From assembly GCA_000349905.1 (NCBI GenBank), contig KB722749.1:547741-611740 (forward strand): a stretch of 64,000 bases of DNA. The letters are read 5' to 3'. Origin of the DNA: Volvariella volvacea V23 (lineage: Eukaryota; Basidiomycota; Agaricomycetes; Agaricales; Pluteaceae). A program made the position numbers and the translations under genes. Below are positions 1 through 10,065 of the stretch, in pieces; position 1 is the first letter of the stretch; the number at the start of each line of letters is the position of its first letter. The notes beneath the pieces were generated by a model. The model was not told the origin of the DNA. It searched no databases and saw only the letters and a program-made list of their open reading frames with translations.

Positions 1-427
1 ACCCCGGCTCGCTTCCCATGGACAATGAAAATGCATCTACTTTAGTGAGTCGCCTAGTACATTTTCCTCCATTTTTCTTGGACGGGATTTGGGACTTGGT
101 TTCTCTCTTATGTAGGATTCCTTGCTTTTGTTCTTTGTAGTGTACAGTTGCGGCTATATATACGAGTTATCTTACGTGCCAACAGCCTGGACAGGCCGAT
201 TATCGTGGTCCACAAGAAGTGCTTAGACGTCGTTAAGCCGCTATCGACGTTGAGGAGTAGAATCTACGCTACCCAGTTAGCCGGATGGCACGGCCACTAG
301 CCTTTTTGAGCGCCCATGAGTCGATAGCCCTGAGCTTAGGAGTGTCCCAAACGGTGAAGCGTGGCCGAGCCACACTGGCACGCGACCACCAGTTGAAAAC
401 TACGCTGAGTAGTCGCCGAATTGAACA
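1..427. other. Intergenic / upstream region
   Basis: No convincing gene is seen. The only open frame (285-506) is short, partly overlaps the F-box gene in another frame and has no recognisable protein character. The stretch probably contains the promoter and 5' UTR of the gene starting at 428. Confidence 0.4.
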
Positions 428-1744
428 ATGGCACTTTCCTCCACGTCAAAATGGAGTTCTATCCCGGCAGATATCCTCCTCCAAATCATCAATCCTCACA
501 CATTAGCCGATTCTGAGCCTCGCTTTTATTGGGGCAAGCCCATCCGAGCCCCCTACCACACACCTCGAGAATTTGATCACATCAAATCCCATTTCCTCTC
601 CCAGCTTCGATTGGTTTGCACACACTGGTACTCCATCCTCACTCCAGCTCTGTACCAACGGACACTAGTACGTGTGCACCCTACTAATACTCAATATCAA
701 GAAGCTTTCAAACGCCACCCTGATCTTATCCGACATCTCATCGTCCATTGTGTTCCGTATTATTCATGGAGGCATACATCATTCCAACCTGATCTACTTC
801 AAGCATGTCTCTCAGAATGCCGCAGCGTTCATACCTTGGAGCTAATTTACATGGGCGGTTTATACCAGGGGCTCTCTCGTAGCAAGGCCCATGCCTTATT
901 TCAAGGTTTCCGTAGTCCCATCATCCACCTGCGAACTGTCCGCTACTCCTCTGAACACTACGATGACGTCTCCAGTACTTTGCTTGGGCTGGGAAGGTTG
1001 TGCAACGGCCTGACAACACTCGAAATATGGGGTGGGGGATACAGAGCCCCCATGCCACGAAATCATGGAATTGGGCGTCAACCTCGAAGTCAGCGGTGGG
1101 GACTGCCCCAATATCTGCCCAACATTTCTCGCCTCGCACTTAGTTGCCAAGGTTTTTTCCCTAGTTTCTTCGAAGATATCATCTCCCGGATCTATCGTCA
1201 GCTTCGCAACACGGACGGTTCCAAGACAGTGACTACACCTCTTCGTGAACTCATACTGGACGGCCAGATTGGTCTCCTGCATAATGATTGGGTAGCTCGT
1301 GTGCTACAGATCAACAATATCGCCGCCACCTTGACAGTATTCGAATTATCTCTGCCTTGGGATGAAAAAAACGATATCAATCGACAACCCCATTATGAAG
1401 AGTTGCCAATGGAAATTATAGGAAAATGTCGTTCCTTGGTTTCATTCAGGTACTACGCACATTTCACAACAAAGATATTTTCTCGTCTCTCCAATACCAC
1501 AAGTGAACTCGGCATCAGAATCGCCACTCCACCTCCCCCAAGAATACTACCGAACACGTCATTTTGGTTTCCAGATACGATAATTACTGGTGTTCAGCCG
1601 ATTATAGATTTCGTACAATCAACAGAACTGAGAAAAGGAGTGGATTCGCTTGTGATTGGATGCAGACTACTAGGTGAGGCTGAATGGTGTCGATTGAAGG
1701 AGGCATGTTCCAGGGAAGGAGTTGCTGTCGAGATGCTACCGTAA
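428..1744 (+). CDS. F-box-like protein, single exon
   Basis: A 438-residue protein in one uninterrupted exon. The N-terminus has the F-box pattern of agaricomycete proteins: SIPADILLQII at residues 11-21, then after an insertion LRLVCTHWYSILTPALY at about 60-76, the usual second half of the motif with its V/L-C-xx-W core. The rest resembles the irregular leucine-rich, LRR-like region of these families (LHTLEL-, LTTLEI- and LRELIL-like segments). F-box proteins bind Skp1 and bring substrates to SCF ubiquitin ligases; that role is family knowledge, and no substrate can be inferred. The ATG at 428 is chosen because it directly precedes the F-box. One of four F-box-like loci in the window. Confidence 0.72.
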   Translation: MALSSTSKWSSIPADILLQIINPHTLADSEPRFYWGKPIRAPYHTPREFDHIKSHFLSQLRLVCTHWYSILTPALYQRTLVRVHPTNTQYQEAFKRHPDLIRHLIVHCVPYYSWRHTSFQPDLLQACLSECRSVHTLELIYMGGLYQGLSRSKAHALFQGFRSPIIHLRTVRYSSEHYDDVSSTLLGLGRLCNGLTTLEIWGGGYRAPMPRNHGIGRQPRSQRWGLPQYLPNISRLALSCQGFFPSFFEDIISRIYRQLRNTDGSKTVTTPLRELILDGQIGLLHNDWVARVLQINNIAATLTVFELSLPWDEKNDINRQPHYEELPMEIIGKCRSLVSFRYYAHFTTKIFSRLSNTTSELGIRIATPPPPRILPNTSFWFPDTIITGVQPIIDFVQSTELRKGVDSLVIGCRLLGEAEWCRLKEACSREGVAVEMLP

Positions 1745-2546
1745 GAACCAGGGGATGCCGTCAGTTGTATACAAATAAATACTGCAGTCCAATGCCTACC
1801 TTTTTGAACATCCTGAACGCTTCCTTTCTATCGCCTCATCCTCCGAGCTCTTTTCCTTGTTTTTTTACCTTCCTCATACCCTCACCTCTGTTGCTTTTCA
1901 AATATGTCCGACAAAACCTCTGGATATCGTCTCGAATATGCATCCAGTTCCAGGGCAAAATGTAAAGGTGTGTTACTGAATTAATATAACAACTCATTCG
2001 TATGTTCGATCCAACGGCTACCTTACCTTTATTGTTCATCTCAATGACACTTTGCACCTCTCTCGTATCACTTACACCTGAGATTCTCACTATCATTTCG
2101 GTCTATGCTCATATAACCAGGCCCTAAGCCCTGCAGTGGTGTGTTATGCCACCTCAAAGTCGTCACCGCTATGGCATGCCCTACTTACGTCTATATCCCC
2201 TTGTCCTTGTCATATTATTTCATGCTATCGTGTATAGGCACTGCAATCCAGAAAGGTGAACTACGACTTGGCTCAACTGTTGATTTCCGCGGAAACACTA
2301 GCTAGTATGAACAGCCTATTTCTCCTTTACTCTTAAGGAGTGCGAGCTAACTGTCCTTTTATTCAACTCTATCTTGGCTACTTCCCTGCTCGATTATTCT
2401 CACTTGTATATTGTGGCATGACCAACCCATCATTCTACCATCGTGGAAATTGGAATACCCCTCCCAATCTTCGGATATCCTTTGTTGTTGCACCTTCAAG
2501 CGCATGGAGACATTGGGGATGTGTAACCAAGAAGCTCATTGAAAAC
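1745..2546. other. Intergenic region
   Basis: Nothing recognisable is seen. The first part is T- and C-rich, as expected for the 3' UTR of the F-box gene. Short open frames on both strands have no family signature. Confidence 0.4.
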
Positions 2547-2885
2547 ATGAAAAGGTCCCTCGAAGACCCTTCTGACCTGGATGGCTATCAAGATCTCAAA
2601 CTCGGGGACCAGGCTAAGGTCACCAAAGCCTGGCAAGAAGGTCATGTAGACGAGATTGATATCCCAGCCAGCGCAAGGAACGTTGCTAACGAAGGCGAAG
2701 GAGATACCAGAAAGGAAGGCGACAGAAAAATCAAGGTTGTCACCATACCCACGATACCCAAAGCAGAGGGCAGTAGTAGGAAGACGGCCCCAGTCAAAGA
2801 AACTAACGGGGAAGCCTCTGAGAGGCGTGGACGAACTCAGGCTGAAGTTCGTACCACCTATCCATTATCACGGGAATATGGTTAA
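2547..2885 (+). CDS. Possible 5' exon or small ORF upstream of the BTB gene
   Basis: An open frame of about 112 codons starts at the ATG at 2547 and encodes a charged, Lys/Glu-rich, non-hydrophobic product. It lies in a different frame from the BTB exon that follows. A plausible 56-bp intron (2851-2906, GTACCA donor, CTAAC branch-like site, CTACAG acceptor) would splice it into yet another frame. It may therefore be a 5' exon of the BTB gene, a separate small gene, or non-coding. I could not find a splice that joins it cleanly to the BTB reading frame. Confidence 0.25.
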   Translation: MKRSLEDPSDLDGYQDLKLGDQAKVTKAWQEGHVDEIDIPASARNVANEGEGDTRKEGDRKIKVVTIPTIPKAEGSSRKTAPVKETNGEASERRGRTQAEVRTTYPLSREYG

Positions 2886-3843
2886 CCTAACGTCGCCCTA
2901 CTACAGAAGGCCGAAGGGGGAGGAGAAAAACCAAAGAGAGCACCACAAAGCGTCTCACTACCACTACAGTTTGGAATACGTATACTCAGCCGTGGTTCCT
3001 CTTCGAGCTCGTGAGACACCCACCTCGCCGCCTCTCAGTATCACCAGCATCCAAACGGAAGCGCTCAGCGACATCGACATCGACATCCTTTCGGATGCAG
3101 AGGAATTAAACAGTGAGGCTCGGCATGCTGAATTCTATTTCGCGGATGAAAATATCACCTTTCAAGTGAGCATTTTATTACTTCAGCCTTCTTTCTCAGT
3201 CACTCACCTATTATCCCATTTTCCTCGTCGTGTTGTTGAATATGAATTGGCTGCAGGTAGAGAATACAACCTTTCGGTTGCCATCATACTTCTTCAGGCG
3301 CGACTCTACCGAATTCCGGGATCTATTGGATAGATCCCACCCAACGATTAATATCATTCCGAATGTAATTCGACTCAATAATGTCACCGTGACGGACTTT
3401 GAACGTTTTATCAGAGTCATGTATCCTTCGTAAGTATTTGAAGCCCTACATCCGTACGCTTGTACCGATCATTACGCTGCAGAAAGATAGGGAAATATGA
3501 TGCGACGACAGTAGAAGAATGGACCTCAATCTTGACTCTAGCAGATCGTTGGAAATTTACATCCATTCGGGAGCTCGCGATTGCAGAAATAGTGCGCATC
3601 GGTACACCCGTAGACAAAATCCTCCTCGGTGAAAAGTTTACCGAGGGTAAGCTGTTACGATCCGGTTATTTGGAAATCACCACGCGAGATCAAGCTTTGA
3701 CGAAAGAAGGAGATAAGTTGGGCATGGAGGAGGTCGTAAAGATCGCCAGTGCCAGACAGCAGGTTCGTTTGTTGCCGGTAAAGGATAGTGTTCAGAAGGA
3801 AGAAATTTGGTATATGTTTGGTATAAATGCGAGGGATTTCTAG
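2878..3843 (+). CDS. BTB/POZ domain protein
   Basis: Three exons, 2878-3165, 3257-3429 and 3483-3843, give 273 residues. Both introns (91 and 53 bp) are GT-AG and keep phase. The joined protein carries the agaricomycete BTB/POZ pattern: AEFYFADENITFQVENTTFR, with the intron between the Q and V, then LPSYFFRRDSTEFRDLL, and further on LADRWKFTSIRELAIAEI, the typical end of these BTB proteins. BTB domains mediate dimerisation and often serve as Cul3 adaptors; substrate and role here are unknown. The start is uncertain: 2878 is the nearest in-frame ATG, but it falls inside a possible upstream intron, so the true N-terminus may come from an exon near 2547. Confidence 0.68.
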
Positions 3844-3977
3844 AAACCAGCAGCTACCTAGCAGTTCTATAAGGTTCCTGAGTGTAATATAGCTCTGGAT
3901 GTGATGGTGTTCCTAGCATATATGCTATCTGCGGGCGCCCTGTATTGGTAGCTATGAAAATCATTAATCCCACGCAT

Positions 3978-5375
3978 TCAGTAATCAAAAAGCAATACCC
4001 TCACCTCTTCAGATGCATGACTAAATTCAGAATCTGCATCATCATGTGAAATCAACAGCCGCTTTGGGGCTCCAGTTTCCGTGATATAATGCTTAGGAAT
4101 CCCAGAAACTTGTGACACCGCCGTGTTGAGCCAATCCACTTCAGCATACTCTAATTTTGGAAATCCTGAGAGAAAATTCAGGACCAGGCCAAAATTCTCC
4201 TCCGTCAACGGCAGTTGTGGCGAGCAAGTGATCTCCAGATGCAGGAGATTGGGTAGTGCAGGGGGTTGCAACCATTCGGCGTGTGGAGAGAATGTGAATT
4301 CCTCATCAGGTGCGCCTCCTGTGGTACACCACACCTTGATGCAAAGGCGTTCAAGCGTATCTGCATGGACGGAAAAGGCATTTTGAATGGATGTCATGGA
4401 GATAGGAGAATGGATGGGTACTCTGATAGGTATGATACATTCTTTCAGCCCACGAAAAGATGAAATGTAGTCGAAAAGGGATGCAGACAGATAGTCTGTA
4501 TGTAGTGTCTTGGGCTTGGCTTTAGAGGACCTCCAGGCAGCCCAAAAATCGTGGATATCAACGGATGATATACTGTTTAGGGAAGACCCGCCGAGTACAC
4601 GAAGAACCTGGAGCTGATCCAATTCGGGTAGTGCCAGAGGCCCAATAATAGTGACCACATCGCCATCGATAACGAGAGACTGAAGGTTCGACATAGGCGA
4701 AAGAAAGATATCTCGGAAGAATATGCGTGTGGGTATTCCATCGCAACAGACGTCGATCTGAATGTCCTCTAGATGTTGGTTGTTTTTGAATACAGACCGA
4801 AGTTGGGATGCTATGAATGGTGAGGCCGGACATGGGGAGCGCGGGTACGGATCGCAGACGTGGAAGTAATCCAAGGCCTCCAATTTGTGAAGCCCTAAAA
4901 CAGAGTCTGGGAGAGTGGCTTCCATTAAGAAGGAGAGGGAGGACAGTTCCCCCTGAGTTGCATCAATGATGGTGTCCAGTACCCTATGAATCACTGGCTC
5001 TGTGTCTGCTCTGTGTCTTCCTTTGACTTGTAGCCCTTTCAGTCCACGAAGCTGCGCTAAGTCTTGCCAAAGCTTTGGATCTGGTGATTCTGAGCTCATC
5101 TGACTCTGTACATCGAACAAAACGGTAAGTGCAGTTACATAACTAGTAAATGCATCTGGGATTGGCTTGTATGCGTGCCACGACCATTCCTGTTCGACAT
5201 TGACAGTGTATTTGAGCGCATTGGGTGTTATCAGTATACTGAAAGACCGAACAATGAAGGGAGTGAATAGTGCATTGAAATATCGAGAGACCAAGCGTAA
5301 GCCTGAGGGCTTGCTCGTATCGTCATGAACATAGAGTGCGATTTCGCGCCAAATTTCGAGCGGGAGGTCGTTCAT
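3978..5375 (-). CDS. F-box protein with LRR-like C-terminal region
   Basis: The start is placed at 5375 because the F-box begins at the first residues: MNDLPLEIWREIALYVHD, then LRLVSRYFNALFTPFIVRSF. The open frame extends 53 codons further upstream (to 5534), but that stretch is not F-box-like and is probably 5' UTR. The product is 465 residues with many LxxLxxL-type segments after the F-box. The last codons contain a possible GTGAGG donor, so a further 3' exon cannot be excluded. It is convergent with the BTB gene. Inferred role: substrate receptor of an SCF ubiquitin ligase. Confidence 0.75.
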   Translation of the reverse strand: MNDLPLEIWREIALYVHDDTSKPSGLRLVSRYFNALFTPFIVRSFSILITPNALKYTVNVEQEWSWHAYKPIPDAFTSYVTALTVLFDVQSQMSSESPDPKLWQDLAQLRGLKGLQVKGRHRADTEPVIHRVLDTIIDATQGELSSLSFLMEATLPDSVLGLHKLEALDYFHVCDPYPRSPCPASPFIASQLRSVFKNNQHLEDIQIDVCCDGIPTRIFFRDIFLSPMSNLQSLVIDGDVVTIIGPLALPELDQLQVLRVLGGSSLNSISSVDIHDFWAAWRSSKAKPKTLHTDYLSASLFDYISSFRGLKECIIPIRVPIHSPISMTSIQNAFSVHADTLERLCIKVWCTTGGAPDEEFTFSPHAEWLQPPALPNLLHLEITCSPQLPLTEENFGLVLNFLSGFPKLEYAEVDWLNTAVSQVSGIPKHYITETGAPKRLLISHDDADSEFSHASEEVRVLLFDY

Positions 5376-5780
5376 GGTATGTACACAGAACTTGGAGGTG
5401 TGCAGCCTGGTGTGGTGGCATCCGGGTTTACCCGGCTGGCTCGGCCCGTAGTAGCTCCCGGCTAACCCGATAATAATTAATATGCGTCGATGTGGCTTTG
5501 AATTAGGACATGTCCACTGGCAGTCAAAGGACAAAGGACATATCGCGCTCTACCCTGCAAATGGTAATTCTGTGGCTTTTGGCTTTGTCCAGAGCGTGGC
5601 ACTATAATGCCTTCAAGGCCACTTTTTGACTTCACATTCTACTATCACCACCTACCACGACCTGCCATCCTTCTCAACCTGCGTTTATGGCTAATATTAT
5701 GGTCTTGGTGTGTTATGAGTATATCATTGACGATACGGAGTACCCTAATCATGGCTATTATGACCTCTAATCCCACCTAG

Positions 5781-7448
5781 GCTCAACACGAGTCGGCTTC
5801 AATCACCCAATCGCCTACCTCAACTCGCGGAGGTCGCCGTCGTCGGAAATCAGCTCGTGCACCCACGAAGGTTCGACAAGAGGCGATTTCTGTGGCAATA
5901 TCAGTCGAAGACGGCAATCATAGGACCTTTGAGTATCAAAGCACGAGCACCGGTTTCACTACTGATGATACGGGAGCACAACCCGTCGACGTGCAGCAGC
6001 CAGAGCCAGGATGACTTCAACTGGGGAAAGCTCGAGAGCTGCCGTCAGCAGTGCCACCAGATCGCACGCCCCACGAATTGCTGCTGCCCCTAGTTCAAGC
6101 CCTTTTGTTCCTGCTCGAGCCACTACCACTAGCTCTGAAAGAGGACATATCTCTTCGTTCCGTTGAGGTACTCTCAGCCTGGTTTTCTGGGCTCTTATCT
6201 TGAGCGTTTGCTTTGACGCCTTTGTCAAATCCTCAAGGGGTGCAAGACTAGCGTCCATGTTTAGACAAAGCTTCGCGACAGTGGTGGGTGACCTGATACT
6301 CGATTCAAACGGGGTCCCTCTCCCTTGTCAAGCCAATTTTGCCTCCTTTGCGTCAATTCAGAACATATATTTCGAAAGGCTGGTAAATGGGTCAGGCGAA
6401 CGCCAGGAATTGCGTTTAGAGATGAAGAAAGTTGAAGTCGTTGGTAGCGATTTGATCACTGTGGTGGAGAATAGTTGATTGCAGTATAAAGGAGCGGTAA
6501 AAGGCGTTCTGGAGAACGTTGGTGCAGATGTGAAGATGGTTGGGGGCAGGTTGACAGATTTGAATATTAAACTTGGCGAAGTGATTGACCAGTAAGTTAT
6601 GAGTGATTTTGTCCCGCGTCTACGGCTTCTTCAATATGTGGCATATCAATTAATCCTACATTCTCACTAATATTCATCTGTTATTTTCATAGGGCAATAG
6701 TTGTCAATAATCATGCACTCCATACCCTTAAACTGGTACCGCCTTCCCAGCCCCCTGAGATGGACGCCAAGCTCATTCGTTTATTCGCCGAGTCAATGAC
6801 TACTCTTACTGACCCACTCACGCACTTAATGGGTTCTGCTTAGCTTTCACTTCAAAGCATCACCATGCTTAAAGAGCATATGACCACTTTGCATGCATTG
6901 GCTCAAGCAGAGGGCGTAATCTTGACAAACCCTGAGCCTCGCATTCAAACCCAAATGGCGTGGACAAGTACGATACGACCCTAGTTGACATTTGGACTTT
7001 CTTCAGCAGATCTGCAGACGCCGGTATGGGAATTGATATGCACTATATCGTGTTAGAAAAATTCGGGTCCGTTATGCTGAAGGCTGAAACCAATATCTCG
7101 GGAGTCCTGAAGGTGCTAGAGGAGCTTGTGAAGGAGGTCGAAGAATTGAGAGCTCAAACTGCTCTTCTGCCGCATTTAGGTTCAGGTTATGTTGTTGGTG
7201 ATTGGTTAAGGCTCAAGGCGGTTAGCGTGATTAGGAACTGGAAGTTACCTCTGGCAAAATCGTGGTTGGAGGGGACTCTGAAGTTACACAAGGACGACGG
7301 TGGCATAGACTCGCTGGACTCGCAGGTTCAGAGTATTCAAGTGGGACTAGATAAGTTGAAGGAAGCGAAGCAAAGGGGAAAGATGTTACACCAGGCAGCA
7401 GTCAGGAAGGTGTTGGGAGGAATCGATGAATACTTCATGGCCAAGTAG
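5781..7448 (+). pseudogene. Decayed copy (copy 1) of the CxLP membrane/helical family
   Basis: The frames here together align with the intact copy at 35341-37162. In order they show an N-terminal Arg/Ser-rich segment, a hydrophobic helix (GTLSLVFWALILSVC, about 6174-6220), the QANFASFASIQNIYFERLV segment, and an intron (6592-6692) at the same place and phase as in the other copies (VIDQ|AIVVNNHAL). The C-terminal helical part ends in GKMLHQAAVRKVLGG. It is broken by a frameshift near 5960, a TGA at 6476-6478, a TAG near 6841-6843 and a frameshift near 6955. Next to the related truncated copy, the expected start codon appears as ATT. The last 162 codons (6960-7448) are still open. Not expected to make a full product. 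Confidence 0.8.
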
Positions 7449-8509
7449 GGGTCTCGGTTGTAGGCTGTAATTCATAGGAGCTCCTTATGCTGGATGTTGT
7501 AGTATCGTGCGTTACGGCAGTGTCTGTTACCTCAATTTATATCTGTTCGGTTCATCCGGCCGGGTCAGCCTACTAGTATGAACGGTATTTTGTAAAGAAA
7601 ATCAGTTGCACGTAACCTGTACTCGACGTCAACTTTGACGACCACACGTAAGTTATATAGAATTGCCACGACTGGAGTTTAAGCACGGCAACGAGGTTCG
7701 AAGGTGCGGAAACTCGTTGGAAATCCACCGCAACTTGGTGTGAATCCACAGAAAGTTGACAGGATCACACGGAAAGCATTGAGGGGGGTGAGTATAAAAT
7801 GTTTAGAGGTTTCCATAGACAAACAAGATGTTGTAGGAGTCTAGTTAGGGTTTCTGCTGAATGCCGACAAGGTTGCTGTGAATTTGGCTTAGTTTCTGCA
7901 AATCAAGGGTAGGATACGGTTCTTCCTTGGCAAGTTCAAGTGCGATACAAACCACGGGTTTCGGTAGATACAACAAGATTGTCAAAGTTGCGGTGAAAGC
8001 CTGGGTTTCTGACAAAAGTTTCTGCAGGAATGCCTATTTTCGCCAAAGTTGCGGTGAATAGAATTTTTTTTACAAAATGCTTGCCATATACTAGTCACTG
8101 ACCGACCGAAAGGCATGGTAACTCCTTTCATTGACCCATCATGCATCAAGAAGGCCCAGTCCAAGTCTCGAGATCTTGATGCCCTGCGTAGGTCCTTACG
8201 CGTGTCATAACTAATGTTCATAAGTACTTCTATTAGTGGAATCCGAGTCCGGAACCTCCTCCGGGACTGCAACTCAAGGGACGCAGAACGCGCGTCCTAC
8301 CCTGCCATTCATTACACATTAGCCTCCCCCGAATCACAATATAACGTATCTCTAGGTCCTCCCAGGTCCTCTCCAGTTTCATCCTTCACCACCACTGGCA
8401 TCTCCTGCTGAAACCTTCCTAGGCTTCCTAGGATCTTAAGTCGGACGCTATAGTGGGATATATCATGCCTGACATCGCAATTCTAGTGCGTCTTAGTGTT
8501 CGACCCATG
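7449..8509. other. Spacer between two CxLP-family copies
   Basis: No gene is seen. The central part contains short repeated motifs, described separately. The end of the spacer resembles the sequence upstream of copy 1, which suggests the two copies arose by tandem duplication. Confidence 0.4.
7727..8058. repeat. Short dispersed repeat motif (AAGTTGCGGTGAA type)
   Basis: CAAAGTTGCGGTGAA occurs exactly at 7983-7997 and 8044-8058 in direct orientation, 61 bp apart. A related form, AAGGTTGCTGTGAAT, is at 7869-7883, and an inverted ACCGCAACTT is at 7727-7736. This may be a decayed tandem array; no open frame covers it. Confidence 0.45.
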
Positions 8510-9313
8510 ATGACTATACAATGTGTAGAATGCTTATGGTTGGTATGACGACCTTCAACCTCCATCTAGGCTCATGTTGCACCTCAATCAGCTACAACTC
8601 GCAGTGGTCGCCGTCGATCATTTCATGCGTCGATAGATGTTCAAGGCGCAACTTCTGTGACGGTGGCAGTAATGGCGGATGGCGGTAGTGTCAACATCAG
8701 CACCCAAAGCCCCAGCACTGGTTTGGCCACAGGAGCCACTACTCGTCGACGTGCAGTGGCGACTCGGAGGGCTAGGATTACTGCCACAGAAGGTGGTGCG
8801 GGGGGTGCCGTCAGTAGGACTAGAGCACGCGCTCCACGGGCTGCTGCTGGTTCTACTCCAGCTACTCCAGCTTGGGCTTCAGGTGACAGGCATTACAACT
8901 GGGACTACAACACCGAAGCGGGTCAGGCTCAGAGGAACAATGGCAGGCTCTCCCCACGACTTGAGACGTCAGTCCCCCTGTTCTCTCCGGAGACCAGAAA
9001 TATGGGAGAAGATAATAACGATTACAGTGGCCACTGGTTCGACGACCTGGACGAAGATAGCTTTGATTCTAAGACTGTTACTCCAGGTCCTGTAAGAGGG
9101 AGGGCGGTTGCACTCTGGTGGAGGGTTTACAATCTGGTGTTCTGGGTTGCTGTCATAGAAGTTTGTCTCGCCGCGTGCTCCATATTTTTGGAGGCTGTAG
9201 GGTTAATGCACAGGTCCCAGAGGTAAGCTTTCGATACTCGGGCGAAGAAGAGGGGGAAGGTTTTGGATAAAATTGCTGTTCGGAAGGTCACCAGGAGAGC
9301 ACTTCACGGTTGA
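8510..9313 (+). pseudogene. Internally deleted copy (copy 2) of the CxLP family
   Basis: A 15-nt first exon (8510-8524) and a 45-bp intron lead into an exon at 8570 that stays open to a TAA at 9224-9226, giving a 223-residue Ser/Thr/Arg-rich protein ending in a hydrophobic helix (YNLVFWVAVIEVCLAACSIF). Directly after the TAA, in the same frame, lie codons for KRGKVLDKIAVRKVTRRAL (to the TGA at 9311-9313), which match the extreme C-terminus of the full-length copies. Nearly all of the region between membrane helix and tail, including the conserved intron, is missing. It could still be expressed as a short membrane protein, or be a dead remnant. The N-terminal half is closest to copy 1. Confidence 0.7.
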
Positions 9314-10065
9314 ATAGAAGCCTCCGGGGCTTACGTTGGGAATGCAGGTGATAGAATATTTTATTCCTCATTTGCTTTATTCTAATTTAATGGATTAAAC
9401 ATCATGTCGTCTGCTACATTACATATTACTGGTCTGCATTATTTGGCTTCAGGCTCTACAGATAACTCAATTGTGCACTTTAGCTCGGGAAAAAGACTCC
9501 TTATTCGAATTTAACGTTTTCTAAATGCCGACCCCGGAACGCCATAAAACGTCGCTTTAAATGGGACCATAATATTCAAAAGAGTTGCCTATATTTACAA
9601 CACATAGTATATACTGTAATCGACGTCGCAAAGCGAGATCAACACGAAGTATAAGAAATACAAACTGTAATGCATAATCATAAACCATAGATTTCGTAGA
9701 TGTAGATGGATAAGCTGAAATGGTCCCATAATTCCGAGTCTAAAAGTCCAATTTCCAGTCTGATAGAAAACCAAGAAGCTGAGAGTAAGAAGAAAAGAAA
9801 AGCATTCGTCGTGGTGCTAGATAGAAATTGTGTCCTGGCTATGGGTATCCGGATATCCAGCCGAGGAACAAAATGCCACCGTGATACATTTCGCTCAAAG
9901 TCCAGAGTCGCCAAAACCGTGTTCATCGTTATCGTCGTCGTATGTCGTAGCCATGAATAAGACGCGTCTCGAAGAAATCTAGTCCTCTTAGACAACTACG
10001 TCCCTCGACATATTAGCACTTCCAATTGAGCCATGGTATCCTGGGTATTCTTCCGTCCACGCTCC
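9314..10065. other. Intergenic region
   Basis: AT-rich, with only short open frames on both strands that overlap each other and show no family features. Probably contains the 3' UTR of the minus-strand gene ending at 10066. Confidence 0.4.
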
